Below are positions 7,701-16,443 of a DNA stretch of 64,000 nucleotides, piece after piece. The stretch comes from Corynebacterium sp. NML98-0116 (GTDB lineage Bacteria; Actinomycetota; Actinomycetes; Mycobacteriales; Mycobacteriaceae), in NCBI RefSeq assembly GCF_001767255.1, contig NZ_CP017639.1:2136719-2200718 (forward strand). The letters run 5' to 3'. Both the position numbers and the translations under genes were made by a program. The notes under the pieces were generated by a model. It ran no database searches. It was not told the DNA's origin and was given only the letters and a program-made list of their open reading frames with translations. The number at the start of each line of letters is the position of its first letter. Position 1 is the stretch's first letter.

Positions 7701-9767
7701 CACGTTGATGGTGGCGGTGGTTTCCTGCGGCACGGCGCCGCTGGCGTAGTGGGTGCGCACCGGCACCGTGATGTAGGCGCCCGGCAGCGCAGTGTCCGGG
7801 ATGGTGACGGTCAGCTCGCCGGTGGTGGCGTCGAGAGTGACGCTCCAGTCGCCGACTTTGTACTGCTGGGAGCCGTTAGGGAAGGTATAGCGGTTCGGAG
7901 TTTCGTCGATTTCGTTGCCGCCGAGGCCAACCTTCGGCACGGTCGGCGTGAGCGTCACGCTGTCCGTCGCCTTGCCCGAAATCGAGCCATACGACGGCAC
8001 CTTCACGTCCGAGAACACCTGGAAGGACACCGGAGCTTCGTCGGTCGTGCCGTCCGGGTAGGTCGCCTTCACCACGGGTTTGATGGTGGTGAAGTTCGGC
8101 ACGGTTGCCTTCGCCTTCGCGGTGACGGTGCCTTCCTTATCGACTGTGACGTTCCAGCCGTCTTTGTCGGAGGGGGCGTCGATAAGCTCGAATTTCTTCG
8201 GCTTGATGACGTCCCCCTTGCCCAGCACCCGCGTCAGGCTCGCCTTCGCGGTAAGTGTTGTGTTTTGGGCGCCCTGCACTGGCTCCGCGGGGTACTCGAG
8301 GTTGGTCTGCTGCGTGTGATTCGGCTCGACGACAACGAGCAGCGGGATCGCGTCCTGAGAGCCGTTCGAGTAGCGAACATGCACCACAGGCTGCGCAAAC
8401 GTCCCAGGGGTCGGCTTATCGACGCCCTCCGGCGCCGTCATGATCACCCTATAGTCGCCCTTTTCCTCGTCGGTGAACTTGGCGGTCCAGCCGTCGTAGA
8501 CGAGGCTCTCGTCGAGGGTGATGGTGGCGTCGAACTTCTCTTTCAGGTCGGCGAGGGTGTGCCCGTTTGCGTCGGGGAGCTCCTCGAAGACAATCGCGTC
8601 CTTTGAGATCCCGGAGGTGATGTTGACCTCAGACCTGGTGAACTGCGGATCGTGGTAGAGCGTGTCGTCGACGCTGATCGCGTGCGAGCTGAGCTCGTTG
8701 GCGGTGTTGTAGCGTGGCAGCGCAATGGAGCTGGCCGTCACCCCAACCCTTGTATCTTCGTACGCGTGGTTCTGAGCGATAGCCTCGAGCTCTTCGACGC
8801 TGCGCGGCAGCGCAACCGCGGTAAACGTGAGGCCCTGGAGGCCGTCGAGCTCGGCGTCGTCGGCGAACTTCGGCCAGGTAAGGAAGAAGTCGGAGCCATC
8901 GCGCGTGATGGTGACGTGCTCGAACACCTTGCCGCTGCCGTCCGCGACCTGTATGCGCAGACGATCCAGGTCGCGTTCCGTGAACATCCCGCCAGCGGAG
9001 GCGATCTTGACCTTCTCCCCCGGCTTGATCACGGCCTTCGAAATGTGCTCCCAATCAAGTTTGAGGGGGACGCAATCGTCGGTCTCGCTCGGCCAAGGGT
9101 TTGCGTTCGCGTCAGCTTGGAAGTTTTGGCCTTCGAAAAACCTGTGGTCAGAGTCTTCCTTTGTGTAAGCCCCTTTCCACGCAAAGGTGAGCCCTTCCGG
9201 GCTCACGGCTTGTTGCTGGAACTGTTCCGTGAAGGGGAACGCGCCGTTCAAGTTGCGCTGAACTCGGGAAGCGGTAATCTCCGCCGGCTCAGCAGCGTTG
9301 TTTACCGTGAACGGGTTACCGCCATCGAGCTTCTCGCCCGCGGGGACAACGCCTAGCTCGCCAGCTTCGACTGGAACAGGCCCACTATCGCTAAACCCTG
9401 TATCCGTGAAGGTGCGCTGCTTGTCCGCGTTGAAGTGCAGCTGAATGCCGAACTCAGTTGCGCTCTCGGAGTGCTCACCAGGGTTGAGCGCGTCAAACCT
9501 GAAACCCGCAACGTCCTTGCCGCCATCGTCCTTCTCCAGCACCACTCGGCATGCATCATCGCCCAGCCCCTCTGACTTCGTCTGCTGCTCAGCGCCGATC
9601 ACCGCACCGGTGTACGCCAAGTTCTCCTGCGCATATGCAGCAGGGGAAGGTACAACCACAGCCGCGCTCCCCAACGCGAGCGCTATCGCAGACGTTACGG
9701 TAACTCCAACACGTACTTTCCGACGCCCCGCGCCCGGAAATGTGCCTTGCATGTGGCTGCCCTTCAC
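4704..9767 (-). CDS. Giant surface protein: Rib/YPDG repeats, three G5 domains, two-helix C-terminal anchor
   Basis: A 1687-residue exported protein. Signal peptide about 1-46 (basic start, hydrophobic core, cleavage near AYA-QEN). A unique N-terminal region runs to about 390, followed by a series of Rib/alpha-like beta-sandwich repeats with the YPDG signature to about 1000. Three G5 domains lie at about 1005-1225, each with a (V/Y)PFET-like start and a GTK-like end. More Rib-like repeats and a Pro/Thr/Ser-rich linker follow. The C-terminus has a Cys (SKRCMANM), membrane helix 1 (about 1570-1592), a 42-residue amphipathic linker, helix 2 (about 1637-1657) ending in a second Cys (AQACQPEG) and a short charged tail. 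There is no LPXTG motif. Rib repeats form stalks and G5 domains bind amino sugars in other proteins, so an adhesin role is inferred. The last codons lie in repeat A3. Confidence 0.85.
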   Translation of the reverse strand: MKGSHMQGTFPGAGRRKVRVGVTVTSAIALALGSAAVVVPSPAAYAQENLAYTGAVIGAEQQTKSEGLGDDACRVVLEKDDGGKDVAGFRFDALNPGEHSESATEFGIQLHFNADKQRTFTDTGFSDSGPVPVEAGELGVVPAGEKLDGGNPFTVNNAAEPAEITASRVQRNLNGAFPFTEQFQQQAVSPEGLTFAWKGAYTKEDSDHRFFEGQNFQADANANPWPSETDDCVPLKLDWEHISKAVIKPGEKVKIASAGGMFTERDLDRLRIQVADGSGKVFEHVTITRDGSDFFLTWPKFADDAELDGLQGLTFTAVALPRSVEELEAIAQNHAYEDTRVGVTASSIALPRYNTANELSSHAISVDDTLYHDPQFTRSEVNITSGISKDAIVFEELPDANGHTLADLKEKFDATITLDESLVYDGWTAKFTDEEKGDYRVIMTAPEGVDKPTPGTFAQPVVHVRYSNGSQDAIPLLVVVEPNHTQQTNLEYPAEPVQGAQNTTLTAKASLTRVLGKGDVIKPKKFELIDAPSDKDGWNVTVDKEGTVTAKAKATVPNFTTIKPVVKATYPDGTTDEAPVSFQVFSDVKVPSYGSISGKATDSVTLTPTVPKVGLGGNEIDETPNRYTFPNGSQQYKVGDWSVTLDATTGELTVTIPDTALPGAYITVPVRTHYASGAVPQETTATINVIGDGTGTDVANYPQSFTKPGLPVSSMISTLLADPVKAKYSLPEQLPDGWTFDVSKEGVVTATPPKDARPGDQAIIDIHVRYPDGSEADVPAAFTVVGDDKGMNNPRYQTKSGKPGTTVTSKLDTGSVRDISEPKFALITDPKDKHYIAPPRNLRWEQVKIDPKTGTITTPVSERAVPGSSADIPVRVTYKDGTTAIIVATVVVLGEQRAVYEPRYEQQEAKPGVDKRSEITEPTRIPARDLAEKTPFSVPASLDGWKLRVDDAGVVTATPPKDAESGDHLNVPVTVTYQDGSKDVVTAAFVVVGESAPDVSFDINTEYEVIVPFETQIVFDPTLDVGTQAVDAEHPGVLGTDKVNTTRTITNSEVVSTRIEQTRIADPQDRIVRVGTKETPGVTPEIHWSEETPYRVIIREDPTLEAGTHKVAQRGKVGRISYKIIDGIAQKPQVVDAEDQVILVGTKKESKQTELRETIHTPVPFETEIRQVDSLPAGVVKTIQEGSYGQTITEKAWQLVDGHVVGNPVEHTTTTKTPVKRIIEVGVGHIVPTYGKVVQEPGATDEVPLHEGSKVPSDATFEIDPEWKPTIPGWTATVDEHGRVFSTPPADAKPGDSILIPVQVTYTDGAILVVPAFAAIKETDESPHVSYASASVLPGETSTQPATNATDGNRYSVPDRVNGWKVSVDEHGTVTATAPKSTTPGTWIRVPVTVTPAHGEAYTTQAVFTVANVPTGPVEPTSSATAAPEPSPTATPTAPSTAPTEAPAPSYPPAITAPGAPTSIKISGHTDGNTYKLGALPTGWRASVSATGDLLVTPPASAEVGEKVDIPVMVTTVTGATYEVKTVVGVIAKGGAAPSPTTRAPSTPTPAPADSSADGSKRCMANMFALNSPILWLLPIGLAAAVGIGVANTMQPQINAALGQFNDSLRHVGRGFEDQIAAVNRQFGVDARQLQPVAIAFGAIAVGGLAISLIAQACQPEGFDRGMTVLGSSKDGEPVPKDASSKK

Positions 9768-9849
9768 TTTTCACAACGATTTGTCAGTAACAGCGTAATT
9801 CGGGCTGTGCGCTTCGTACACTCTTAACGTTGCATAAGTGGCAATAAGT

Positions 9850-9883
9850 GAAGGCCCCGCCAGCCGAAGCCGACGGGGCCTTC
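9850..9883. terminator. Hairpin terminator in the 9768-10017 spacer
   Basis: The stem GAAGGCCCCG pairs with CGGGGCCTTC around a loose middle. It lies 135 bp downstream of the leftward YhgE-like gene and upstream of the surface-protein gene, so it most likely ends the YhgE-like transcript. There is no strong U-tract. The rest of the 250-bp spacer shows no gene and presumably holds the surface-protein promoter. Confidence 0.55.
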
Positions 9884-10017
9884 CCCATCCCTAACCCCTT
9901 TCTTGCCCACAATGGGCGAAAGGAGACCACTCAATCCAAGCCCCTATTACTTGAAATGAGCATCGCTAGATTAACACAAACCCATCCGAAAGTAGGAACC
10001 ATGTCCGTGTGCTCGGA

Positions 10018-11427
10018 TTATTCCTCCACGTGAACCGCAACGTCACGTCGCTGCGGTACTCCGCCCAGCAGCCCGACCGCCGCGACGAGCGCGCTCATAG
10101 CGATACCAATCCATAGTGCCTGCGCAGAACCGTTATTGCCCGCGCTCGAGAGCGACGCGGCCAGCCAGTGCATCGGCATCGCCGAAGAAAGCGCCTCGAG
10201 GACCCCACTAACAGGGGCAGCTGCGGCGGCTTTCCAAACCCACCCGACTACCCCCATCTGAAGAATTATCAGGATTGCCGCAACCAGGCTCCCCCATCCG
10301 CGACCAAACAGTGCCGCAAGCGCGGTCGTCACTCCGGTAGAGGCAGCTGCGCCGCACAGCAGCGCGAGAGCCGCGATTCCCAGGGTCGCCGGGCTCAAGT
10401 TGTGGCCGAGGATAAACACAAGGGTCCAACCGGCGACCGCCAGGAGCACGACGCCTAGCGCCAGCGCCAGCCAGCGCCTCGTGCGGGACAGCCACGCCGC
10501 CGCGGCGACGCCGACGCCGCCCAACCCCACGAGTGCCGCGACCAGCATCGCCGCGACCGGGGCCAGCGAGGACTCCTGCGGCTCCTGCGCTGCGCCCTCC
10601 ACGCCCGCCTGGGCCGCCGCCGGCGCCGGGAGCGCGCCACGCACCGCGCGAATCTGGTCGGCGGTCAGGTTCGCCATGTGGTCAATCTTTGCGACACCCT
10701 CATCAAGCTGTGCAATACCGCCGACCGCGCCCTGCGCCTCGTTATTGAGCTGAGTCAGTCCACTCGCCAGCTGCTGGGCGCCGTTCGTGGCCGTGTAGAC
10801 GCCGTCGTGGTAGGCGTAGCCCGGCACCGCTAGCTGGTTGGCTACCTCGCGGGAGCCGTCGCGCAGCTTGTTCATCTGGGCGACAACCTCCGGCGGCAAC
10901 TGGGCATTGTCCGCCTGGACCTTCAGTTGTTGAAGCTGCTCGCGTGCGGCGATGACGTCCGGGTCCTTGGAGGCCTTCGTCGATACGAGGGCGCGGTCGA
11001 TGGCAGCGGTGACCTGGCCACGCACCGCATCGAAGGCCGTGGCCTGCTCAACAACCTGGCCAATCGCGTCCGCGACCTCCGTCGCGCCACCCCCGAGCTG
11101 GCCCGTCGCCGCCTGTAGCTGCACCATCCCGGCCGACAACTCCTGCGCACCAGCCTGCGCCTGGGAGATCGCGGCGACGAGTTCGTCGGCGCCGCCGGTG
11201 AGTTGGGAGGTGCCGTCGACAAGCTCTTTGGTGCCCTGCGTGAGAAAGCCCGCCTGCGTGTTGGCCTCCCCCGCCGCGCGGCGTGCCTCGTTCGGGTTGC
11301 CGCGATCCGACGGCAGCTGCGGCGCGGCGGCGTCGCCTTGCGTGGACATCCAGGTACTCACCGGGCTCAACGGCAAGAACGCCGCCACAATACACACCAA
11401 CAACACACACAACACGCGCCACTTCAT
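10018..11427 (-). CDS. YhgE/Pip-like membrane protein
   Basis: A 469-residue protein. The ATG at 11427 was chosen over an upstream in-frame start because it puts MKWRVLCVLLVCIVAAFLPL directly at the N-terminus as the first membrane helix. The next 230 residues are an extracytoplasmic helical domain rich in Ala/Gln/Gly with heptad-like repeats (LTGGADELVAAISQAQAG and similar), typical of the YhgE/Pip family. The C-terminal half has about five membrane helices. Family members resemble ABC-2 type membrane subunits and phage-infection proteins, and some help export surface factors. Its substrate is unknown. It is divergent from the Mrp operon. Confidence 0.75.
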   Translation of the reverse strand: MKWRVLCVLLVCIVAAFLPLSPVSTWMSTQGDAAAPQLPSDRGNPNEARRAAGEANTQAGFLTQGTKELVDGTSQLTGGADELVAAISQAQAGAQELSAGMVQLQAATGQLGGGATEVADAIGQVVEQATAFDAVRGQVTAAIDRALVSTKASKDPDVIAAREQLQQLKVQADNAQLPPEVVAQMNKLRDGSREVANQLAVPGYAYHDGVYTATNGAQQLASGLTQLNNEAQGAVGGIAQLDEGVAKIDHMANLTADQIRAVRGALPAPAAAQAGVEGAAQEPQESSLAPVAAMLVAALVGLGGVGVAAAAWLSRTRRWLALALGVVLLAVAGWTLVFILGHNLSPATLGIAALALLCGAAASTGVTTALAALFGRGWGSLVAAILIILQMGVVGWVWKAAAAAPVSGVLEALSSAMPMHWLAASLSSAGNNGSAQALWIGIAMSALVAAVGLLGGVPQRRDVAVHVEE

Positions 11428-11571
11428 GTTGCACAATGTAACCCCTGCAACTGCATGAAGGCTGGAGGGCACACCGCACGTTGGCAAAGTTGTTGTGGCC
11501 TTGTCCAAGCTTGTTGCTACCCTTTAAAGCAACTGACAGTTTTCAAATCCCAAACTCAGAGAGGGTTCACC

Positions 11572-14481
11572 ATGGCACTACCTCTCGTGCTCGCATTCGT
11601 GGCCGCGACGGTTCCGCTATCGCCGCTGCTCGTGCGAGTTTTCGACAGGAAAGCAGGCTGGCCGCTGGCGCTCCTGCTGTTCGCCGCAGCGATCACGCTG
11701 GGCCGCGAATTTCCCAGCATTTCCCAAGGAAATATAGAAACATGGTCCGTGACCTGGGCCAATGACATCCTCGGGCCCGGCACCGAAATCGCGTTCTCAC
11801 TGCGCGCGGACGGCCTGAGTATCTTCTTCGCGTTGCTGGCACTCATCATTGGCGGAATCGTCCTTATATATTCGGCCGCATACCTGCCGAAGCGCGAGGG
11901 CAACACCAGCTTCTACACCATTATGACGGCGTTTACCCTCTCGGTACTGCTGCTCGTGCTTGCGGACGACACCGTACTCCTCTTCATCGGCTGGGAACTC
12001 GTCTCGATTGCGTCCTTCCTGCTCATTGCGCGCTCCGGCTCCGGTGGCGAAGCCGGCTCCTACCGCACGCTCATCCTGACCTTCTTCGGCGGGCTAACGC
12101 TCCTGGCTGGCCTGGCGGTTGTCTCCGTCACGGCGGGAACGACGCAGCTCAGCGCGGTGCTCGCCTCGCCGGTGTGGGCGCAATCGCCAGGTCTGACCAC
12201 CACGGTGGCGCTGCTCATCGGCTTCTCCGCGTTTACGAAAGCCGCGCAGTTCCCCTTCCACTTCTGGCTGCCCGAAGCCATGGCGGCAGCCACACCAGTC
12301 TCCGCGTTCCTGCACGCGGCGGCAGTGGTCAAGGCGGGCGTCTACCTCCTGCTGCGCTTCTCCACCATCTTCCACGACGTCACCGCATGGAACACGCTGC
12401 TGCTGGTCACCGGCCTGTTCACTGCACTGATGTCGGCCGCCTTCGCCATCACGAAGACGGACCTGAAGCACCTGACGGCCTACTCCACGGTCTCCCACCT
12501 GGGCTGGATCGTCGCGGCGATCGGTATCGGCACCCCGGCGGCACTCGCCGCCGCGATGGTGCACACGCTGGCCCACGCGCTGTTCAAGTCCTCCCTGTTC
12601 ATGCTCATCGGCGTCGTTGACCACCAGGCAGGCTCCCGCGACATTCGCCGCCTCGGCCCGCTGCACAAGCAGATGCCGTTCACCTTCGCCTCCACCTGCG
12701 TGGCCGCGGCCTCCATGGCCGCCATCCCGCCGCTGTTCGGCTTCATCTCGAAGGAATCGATCCTCACGGCGTTCGACGCCACCCGCTTCGGCCCGCTCCT
12801 GCTCGCCGTCGCAGGCCTCGCCGCCCTGCTGACCTTCATCTACTCGGCAAAGATCGTCTTCGGCGCATTTATCGACGGCACCAAGCCCATGCCGCACGTC
12901 ACCGAAGCGCCCGTCGCGCTCTGGCTGCCAGCCGCGCTGCCCGGCCTGACCTCCCTGCTCCTGCCGTTCATGCTCGGCTGGGTGGACAGCCCAATCAACG
13001 CGGGCGTACGCACCATCACGGGCGACACCGAGTTCCACTCACACCTGGCGCTGTGGCACGGCCTGAACGCGCCGTTCATCGTCTCGCTGGCGGTGCTGGT
13101 GTTGGGCATTTGCTTCATCCTCTTCGTGCGCAAGCCGTTCTTTGAGGCCGTCGAGAACAAGCAGCTGCTGCCAACCAGCGGCAACGACCTGCTCAATGCC
13201 ATGGTCCGCGCGTTTTCCACCGTCGGGCGCTGGCTCGGCGCGATGGCGGACACCTTCAACCCGTCGCGCCACCTGCTGCCGACGGTGCTGTGCATCCTCG
13301 TCCTTGGCGTGAGCACCGCGGTGTTCACCGAGGGTGTCGACGGCATGCCGCTCGCACCACGTGCCGAAGGCATCGACGTGTGGTGGGACCTCATCCCATT
13401 CGCCATCATCACCCTGTCCGTCATCGGCCTGGTACGCACCCGCTCCCGCCTCGCGGCGGCGGTACTGCTGGGCACCACCGGCGTCGGCATGACGCTGCAG
13501 ATGCTCATGCTCGGCGCACCCGACGTGGCGCTCACCCAGTTCCTCGTCGAGTCGCTGACCGTCGTGATCATCATGGTGGTGCTGCGCTACCAGCCACGCA
13601 CCTTCCCCAAGACCCCGACCTCACGCAAGGTCTTCGCGGCCATCGTCGCTGCCATCGCCGGCGTGGTCGCCTTCCTCGGCGTCTATGCCCTGCTGGGCCG
13701 CCACGACCGCTCCGACCTCGCCCTGTGGTACCTCACCGAGGGCGGCAAGATGACCAGCGCCGACAACATCGTCGCCGTCATCATCGTTGAGTTCCGTGGC
13801 TTCGATACCCTCGGCGAGCTCTCCGTGCTCGGCATGGCGGCAGTAGTCATCGCGGCCGTCGTCCGGTCCATGCCACGCCACATGTTCGAGGCCGGCACCC
13901 GCCCACGCCCATTCGGCCAGTCGCAGCTCAACTCGCTGCCACTGCGCAAGGCGTCCGCGCTCGTCGTACCGATCCTGGCGCTGCTGTCCGTCCTCATCTT
14001 CTTCCGTGGCCACACCGCGCCCGGCGGCGGCTTCGTCGCAGCGCTCGTACTGGCCACCGCGTTCGGCCTCAACTATCTGTCCCGTGGCGCGGACGCGTAC
14101 GTCGTCAAGCAACTCACCCCGATCAGGCTGACGGGCTGGGGCATCATCATCGCCATCAGCTCCGGCTTCCTCGGGTTCCTCGAAGGCGGCTTCATGTACG
14201 CCATCCACGGCACCATCGCTGGGGAGCACATGACGACGTCCCTCATCTTCGACTTCGGCATCTACCTCGCCGTGCTCGGCATGGTCACGCAGGCGCTCAA
14301 CGCGCTCGGCGGCTACCTACGCCCCGGCACCGAGATTTCCGACCTCACCTACACCCGCGGCGGCGAAAACCCACTGCCGGATGTACCAGAGCCGGAAGCA
14401 CCCGCCGAGCCTGTCGACGCCCACCCAGCCCCACTCAACCCCGCGGAAAACCCGCGCCCAGTTACCACGAAGGAGCTGTAA
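11572..14481 (+). CDS. mnhA: Mrp Na+/H+ antiporter subunit A with fused B domain
   Basis: A 969-residue integral membrane protein. The ATG at 11572 follows a GAGAGGG ribosome site and opens directly on a membrane helix. Residues to about 490 form the proton-pumping module related to respiratory complex I NuoL, with the conserved KAAQFPFHFWLPEAM segment. The C-terminal 450 residues hold the MrpA-specific extension and an MrpB-like domain (FFRGHTAPGGGF), so no separate mnhB gene exists. It is the first gene of the operon mnhACDEFG. The complex exports Na+ or other cations in exchange for protons and supports growth at alkaline pH or high salt. Confidence 0.93.
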   Translation: MALPLVLAFVAATVPLSPLLVRVFDRKAGWPLALLLFAAAITLGREFPSISQGNIETWSVTWANDILGPGTEIAFSLRADGLSIFFALLALIIGGIVLIYSAAYLPKREGNTSFYTIMTAFTLSVLLLVLADDTVLLFIGWELVSIASFLLIARSGSGGEAGSYRTLILTFFGGLTLLAGLAVVSVTAGTTQLSAVLASPVWAQSPGLTTTVALLIGFSAFTKAAQFPFHFWLPEAMAAATPVSAFLHAAAVVKAGVYLLLRFSTIFHDVTAWNTLLLVTGLFTALMSAAFAITKTDLKHLTAYSTVSHLGWIVAAIGIGTPAALAAAMVHTLAHALFKSSLFMLIGVVDHQAGSRDIRRLGPLHKQMPFTFASTCVAAASMAAIPPLFGFISKESILTAFDATRFGPLLLAVAGLAALLTFIYSAKIVFGAFIDGTKPMPHVTEAPVALWLPAALPGLTSLLLPFMLGWVDSPINAGVRTITGDTEFHSHLALWHGLNAPFIVSLAVLVLGICFILFVRKPFFEAVENKQLLPTSGNDLLNAMVRAFSTVGRWLGAMADTFNPSRHLLPTVLCILVLGVSTAVFTEGVDGMPLAPRAEGIDVWWDLIPFAIITLSVIGLVRTRSRLAAAVLLGTTGVGMTLQMLMLGAPDVALTQFLVESLTVVIIMVVLRYQPRTFPKTPTSRKVFAAIVAAIAGVVAFLGVYALLGRHDRSDLALWYLTEGGKMTSADNIVAVIIVEFRGFDTLGELSVLGMAAVVIAAVVRSMPRHMFEAGTRPRPFGQSQLNSLPLRKASALVVPILALLSVLIFFRGHTAPGGGFVAALVLATAFGLNYLSRGADAYVVKQLTPIRLTGWGIIIAISSGFLGFLEGGFMYAIHGTIAGEHMTTSLIFDFGIYLAVLGMVTQALNALGGYLRPGTEISDLTYTRGGENPLPDVPEPEAPAEPVDAHPAPLNPAENPRPVTTKEL

Positions 14482-14486
14482 ACCAC

Positions 14487-14915
14487 ATGGTCATGGCACT
14501 TACCATCGCGGTCCTGGTTGCAGGGTCCGTCTACATGATCCTCCAGCGCGGCATGGTCCGCATCATCTTCGGCATGTCCCTATTCGGACACGCCTCCAAC
14601 CTGACACTGCTGGCCACCGGCATCGGCGCCTGGCGCGGCGAGGCATTCCCCTCCCGCACCGCCTTCGCCGACCTGTCCGACCCGCTGCCGCAAGCCTTCG
14701 TGCTCACCGCCATCGTTATCGCAATGGCGACGACCACGATCCTGCTCATGCTGGCCTCCCTCGGCAAGGATGACGACACCATGGACAACCCAACCGGCGT
14801 CGCAGGCACCTACGACCTCATGCGCCTAAGCCCGTCCGCGCTGTCCACCGCAGGCCGCACCGCGCGCCTCAACCCGAACAAGATGAACAAAACGGAAGGA
14901 GCACCACGCGCATGA
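14487..14915 (+). CDS. mnhC: Mrp antiporter subunit C
   Basis: A 142-residue protein with three predicted helices, homologous to complex I NuoK. The motif QAFVLTAIVIAMATTTILL is typical of MrpC. It starts five bases after mnhA and its stop overlaps the start of mnhD (14912-14915), showing translational coupling. The soluble C-terminal tail (about 40 residues) is longer than in many MrpC proteins. Confidence 0.92.
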   Translation: MVMALTIAVLVAGSVYMILQRGMVRIIFGMSLFGHASNLTLLATGIGAWRGEAFPSRTAFADLSDPLPQAFVLTAIVIAMATTTILLMLASLGKDDDTMDNPTGVAGTYDLMRLSPSALSTAGRTARLNPNKMNKTEGAPRA

Positions 14916-16441
14916 GTGCGGACGCAATCCTCCCAGTCTTCGTCGCCCTGCCGCTGATCATGGCGGCAGTGACGACGCTCAGTCCCTGGAAACGCGGCAA
15001 CGACGCCCTGGGCCTGATCATCCCCGCCATCAACCTCGGCATGGCCATCTGGTTGTACGGCTACACCGCCGAACACGGCACGATTGCCCACGTCATCGGC
15101 CTGTACCAGGGCGGCGTCGGCATCTCCTTTGCTGCCGACCAGTTCTCAGCCATCATGCTGATCACCACCATGATCGTGGCGCTGACCTCCAACTGGTTCG
15201 CCAGCGTCGCCGGCGAGACTCAGGCGCGCTACTTCACGCCGCTGACCCTGGTGCTCATCACTGGTGTCTCCGGCGCGCTGCTCACCGCGGATCTGTTCAA
15301 CTTCTTCGTCATGATCGAGGTCATGCTGCTGCCGTCCTATGGCCTCATCGCCATGACCGGCACCCGCAACCGCCTGCTGTCCGCCCGCACGTTCGTGCTG
15401 GTGAACCTGGCGGCATCGACACTGCTCGTGATGGGCGTGGGCTACATCTACGGTGTGGCCGGCGCCGTCAACATCGCCGCCCTGCGCGGTGCCGCGGCCG
15501 GCAACGGCCCGATCACCGTGGCCACCGGCCTGGTCGTCATCGCCATCGCCGCCAAGGCCGGCGTCTTCCCGGTCCATACCTGGCTGCCACGCACCTACCC
15601 CTCCACCAGTGCCGCCGTCATGGGCCTGTTCTCCGGCCTGCACACCAAGGTGGCCGTCTACATGCTCTTCCGCATCTGGGTGGTCATCTTCGACATGGAC
15701 GCGCGCTGGAACGCACTGATCATCGTCATCATGGTGATCTCCATGCTCATCGGTGGCTTCGCCGGCCTTGCCGAGCACACCATGCGCCGCGTCCTGGGCT
15801 ACCAGATGGTCAACGGCATGCCGTTCATCCTCATCATGCTGGCCTTTACTAACGACGACGCCCGCTACGCGCTTGCCGCCGGCCTCATGTACACGCTGCA
15901 TCACATGATCACCATCGCAGCACTCGTGCTCAACGTCGGTGCCATCGAGGAAACCTACGGCACCGGCACCATCTCGAAGCTGTCCGGCCTCGCACGCCGC
16001 GACCCGCTCACCTCCGCGGTCTTCGTCGCCGGCGCGTTCTCCATCGTCGGCTTCCCGCCGTTCTCCGGCCTCTTCGGCAAGGTCACCATCGTGCTCGCCG
16101 CCGCTACACCCGGCGACTGGCGCTCCTGGGTGGCAATCACCACCATCATCATCGCGTCCTTCGGTGCGTTGCTGTCCATGATGCGCGTCTGGAAGCGCGT
16201 CTTCTGGGGCCGCCCAATGCAGCACTACCCGAAGGCCCTCAACGTCCGCGCGAAGCTGCTCGCACCGTCCGCACTGCTCATGTTCATGTCCCTCGGCATG
16301 TTCATCGGCGCCGGCCCACTCTGGGCAGCCAGCACCGCGGCCGTCGACAGTCTTCTCGACGTCGACTCCTACACCACCGCCGTCCTCGGCGACGACGCCA
16401 TCGGCATCCCCGATGTGGACACCCTCCAAGGAGGTAACTAA
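14912..16441 (+). CDS. mnhD: Mrp antiporter subunit D
   Basis: A 509-residue polytopic protein related to NuoM/NuoN proton-channel subunits. It contains the conserved AKAGVFPVHTWLPRTYPST segment with the Lys and Pro residues used in proton translocation, and a Glu in the early helix NFFVMIEVMLLPSYG. The start overlaps the mnhC stop by four bases. It ends two bases before mnhE. Confidence 0.93.
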   Translation: MSADAILPVFVALPLIMAAVTTLSPWKRGNDALGLIIPAINLGMAIWLYGYTAEHGTIAHVIGLYQGGVGISFAADQFSAIMLITTMIVALTSNWFASVAGETQARYFTPLTLVLITGVSGALLTADLFNFFVMIEVMLLPSYGLIAMTGTRNRLLSARTFVLVNLAASTLLVMGVGYIYGVAGAVNIAALRGAAAGNGPITVATGLVVIAIAAKAGVFPVHTWLPRTYPSTSAAVMGLFSGLHTKVAVYMLFRIWVVIFDMDARWNALIIVIMVISMLIGGFAGLAEHTMRRVLGYQMVNGMPFILIMLAFTNDDARYALAAGLMYTLHHMITIAALVLNVGAIEETYGTGTISKLSGLARRDPLTSAVFVAGAFSIVGFPPFSGLFGKVTIVLAAATPGDWRSWVAITTIIIASFGALLSMMRVWKRVFWGRPMQHYPKALNVRAKLLAPSALLMFMSLGMFIGAGPLWAASTAAVDSLLDVDSYTTAVLGDDAIGIPDVDTLQGGN

Positions 16442-16443
16442 CC

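Noticed and set aside
6378..8606. 742-codon open frame on the + strand
   Set aside because: It is antisense to the Rib/G5 protein gene, with Arg/Asp-rich nonsense composition.
5500..9000. DNA tandem repeats inside the surface genes as mobile repeats
   Set aside because: They reflect repeated protein domains with diverged codons and not recent DNA duplications.
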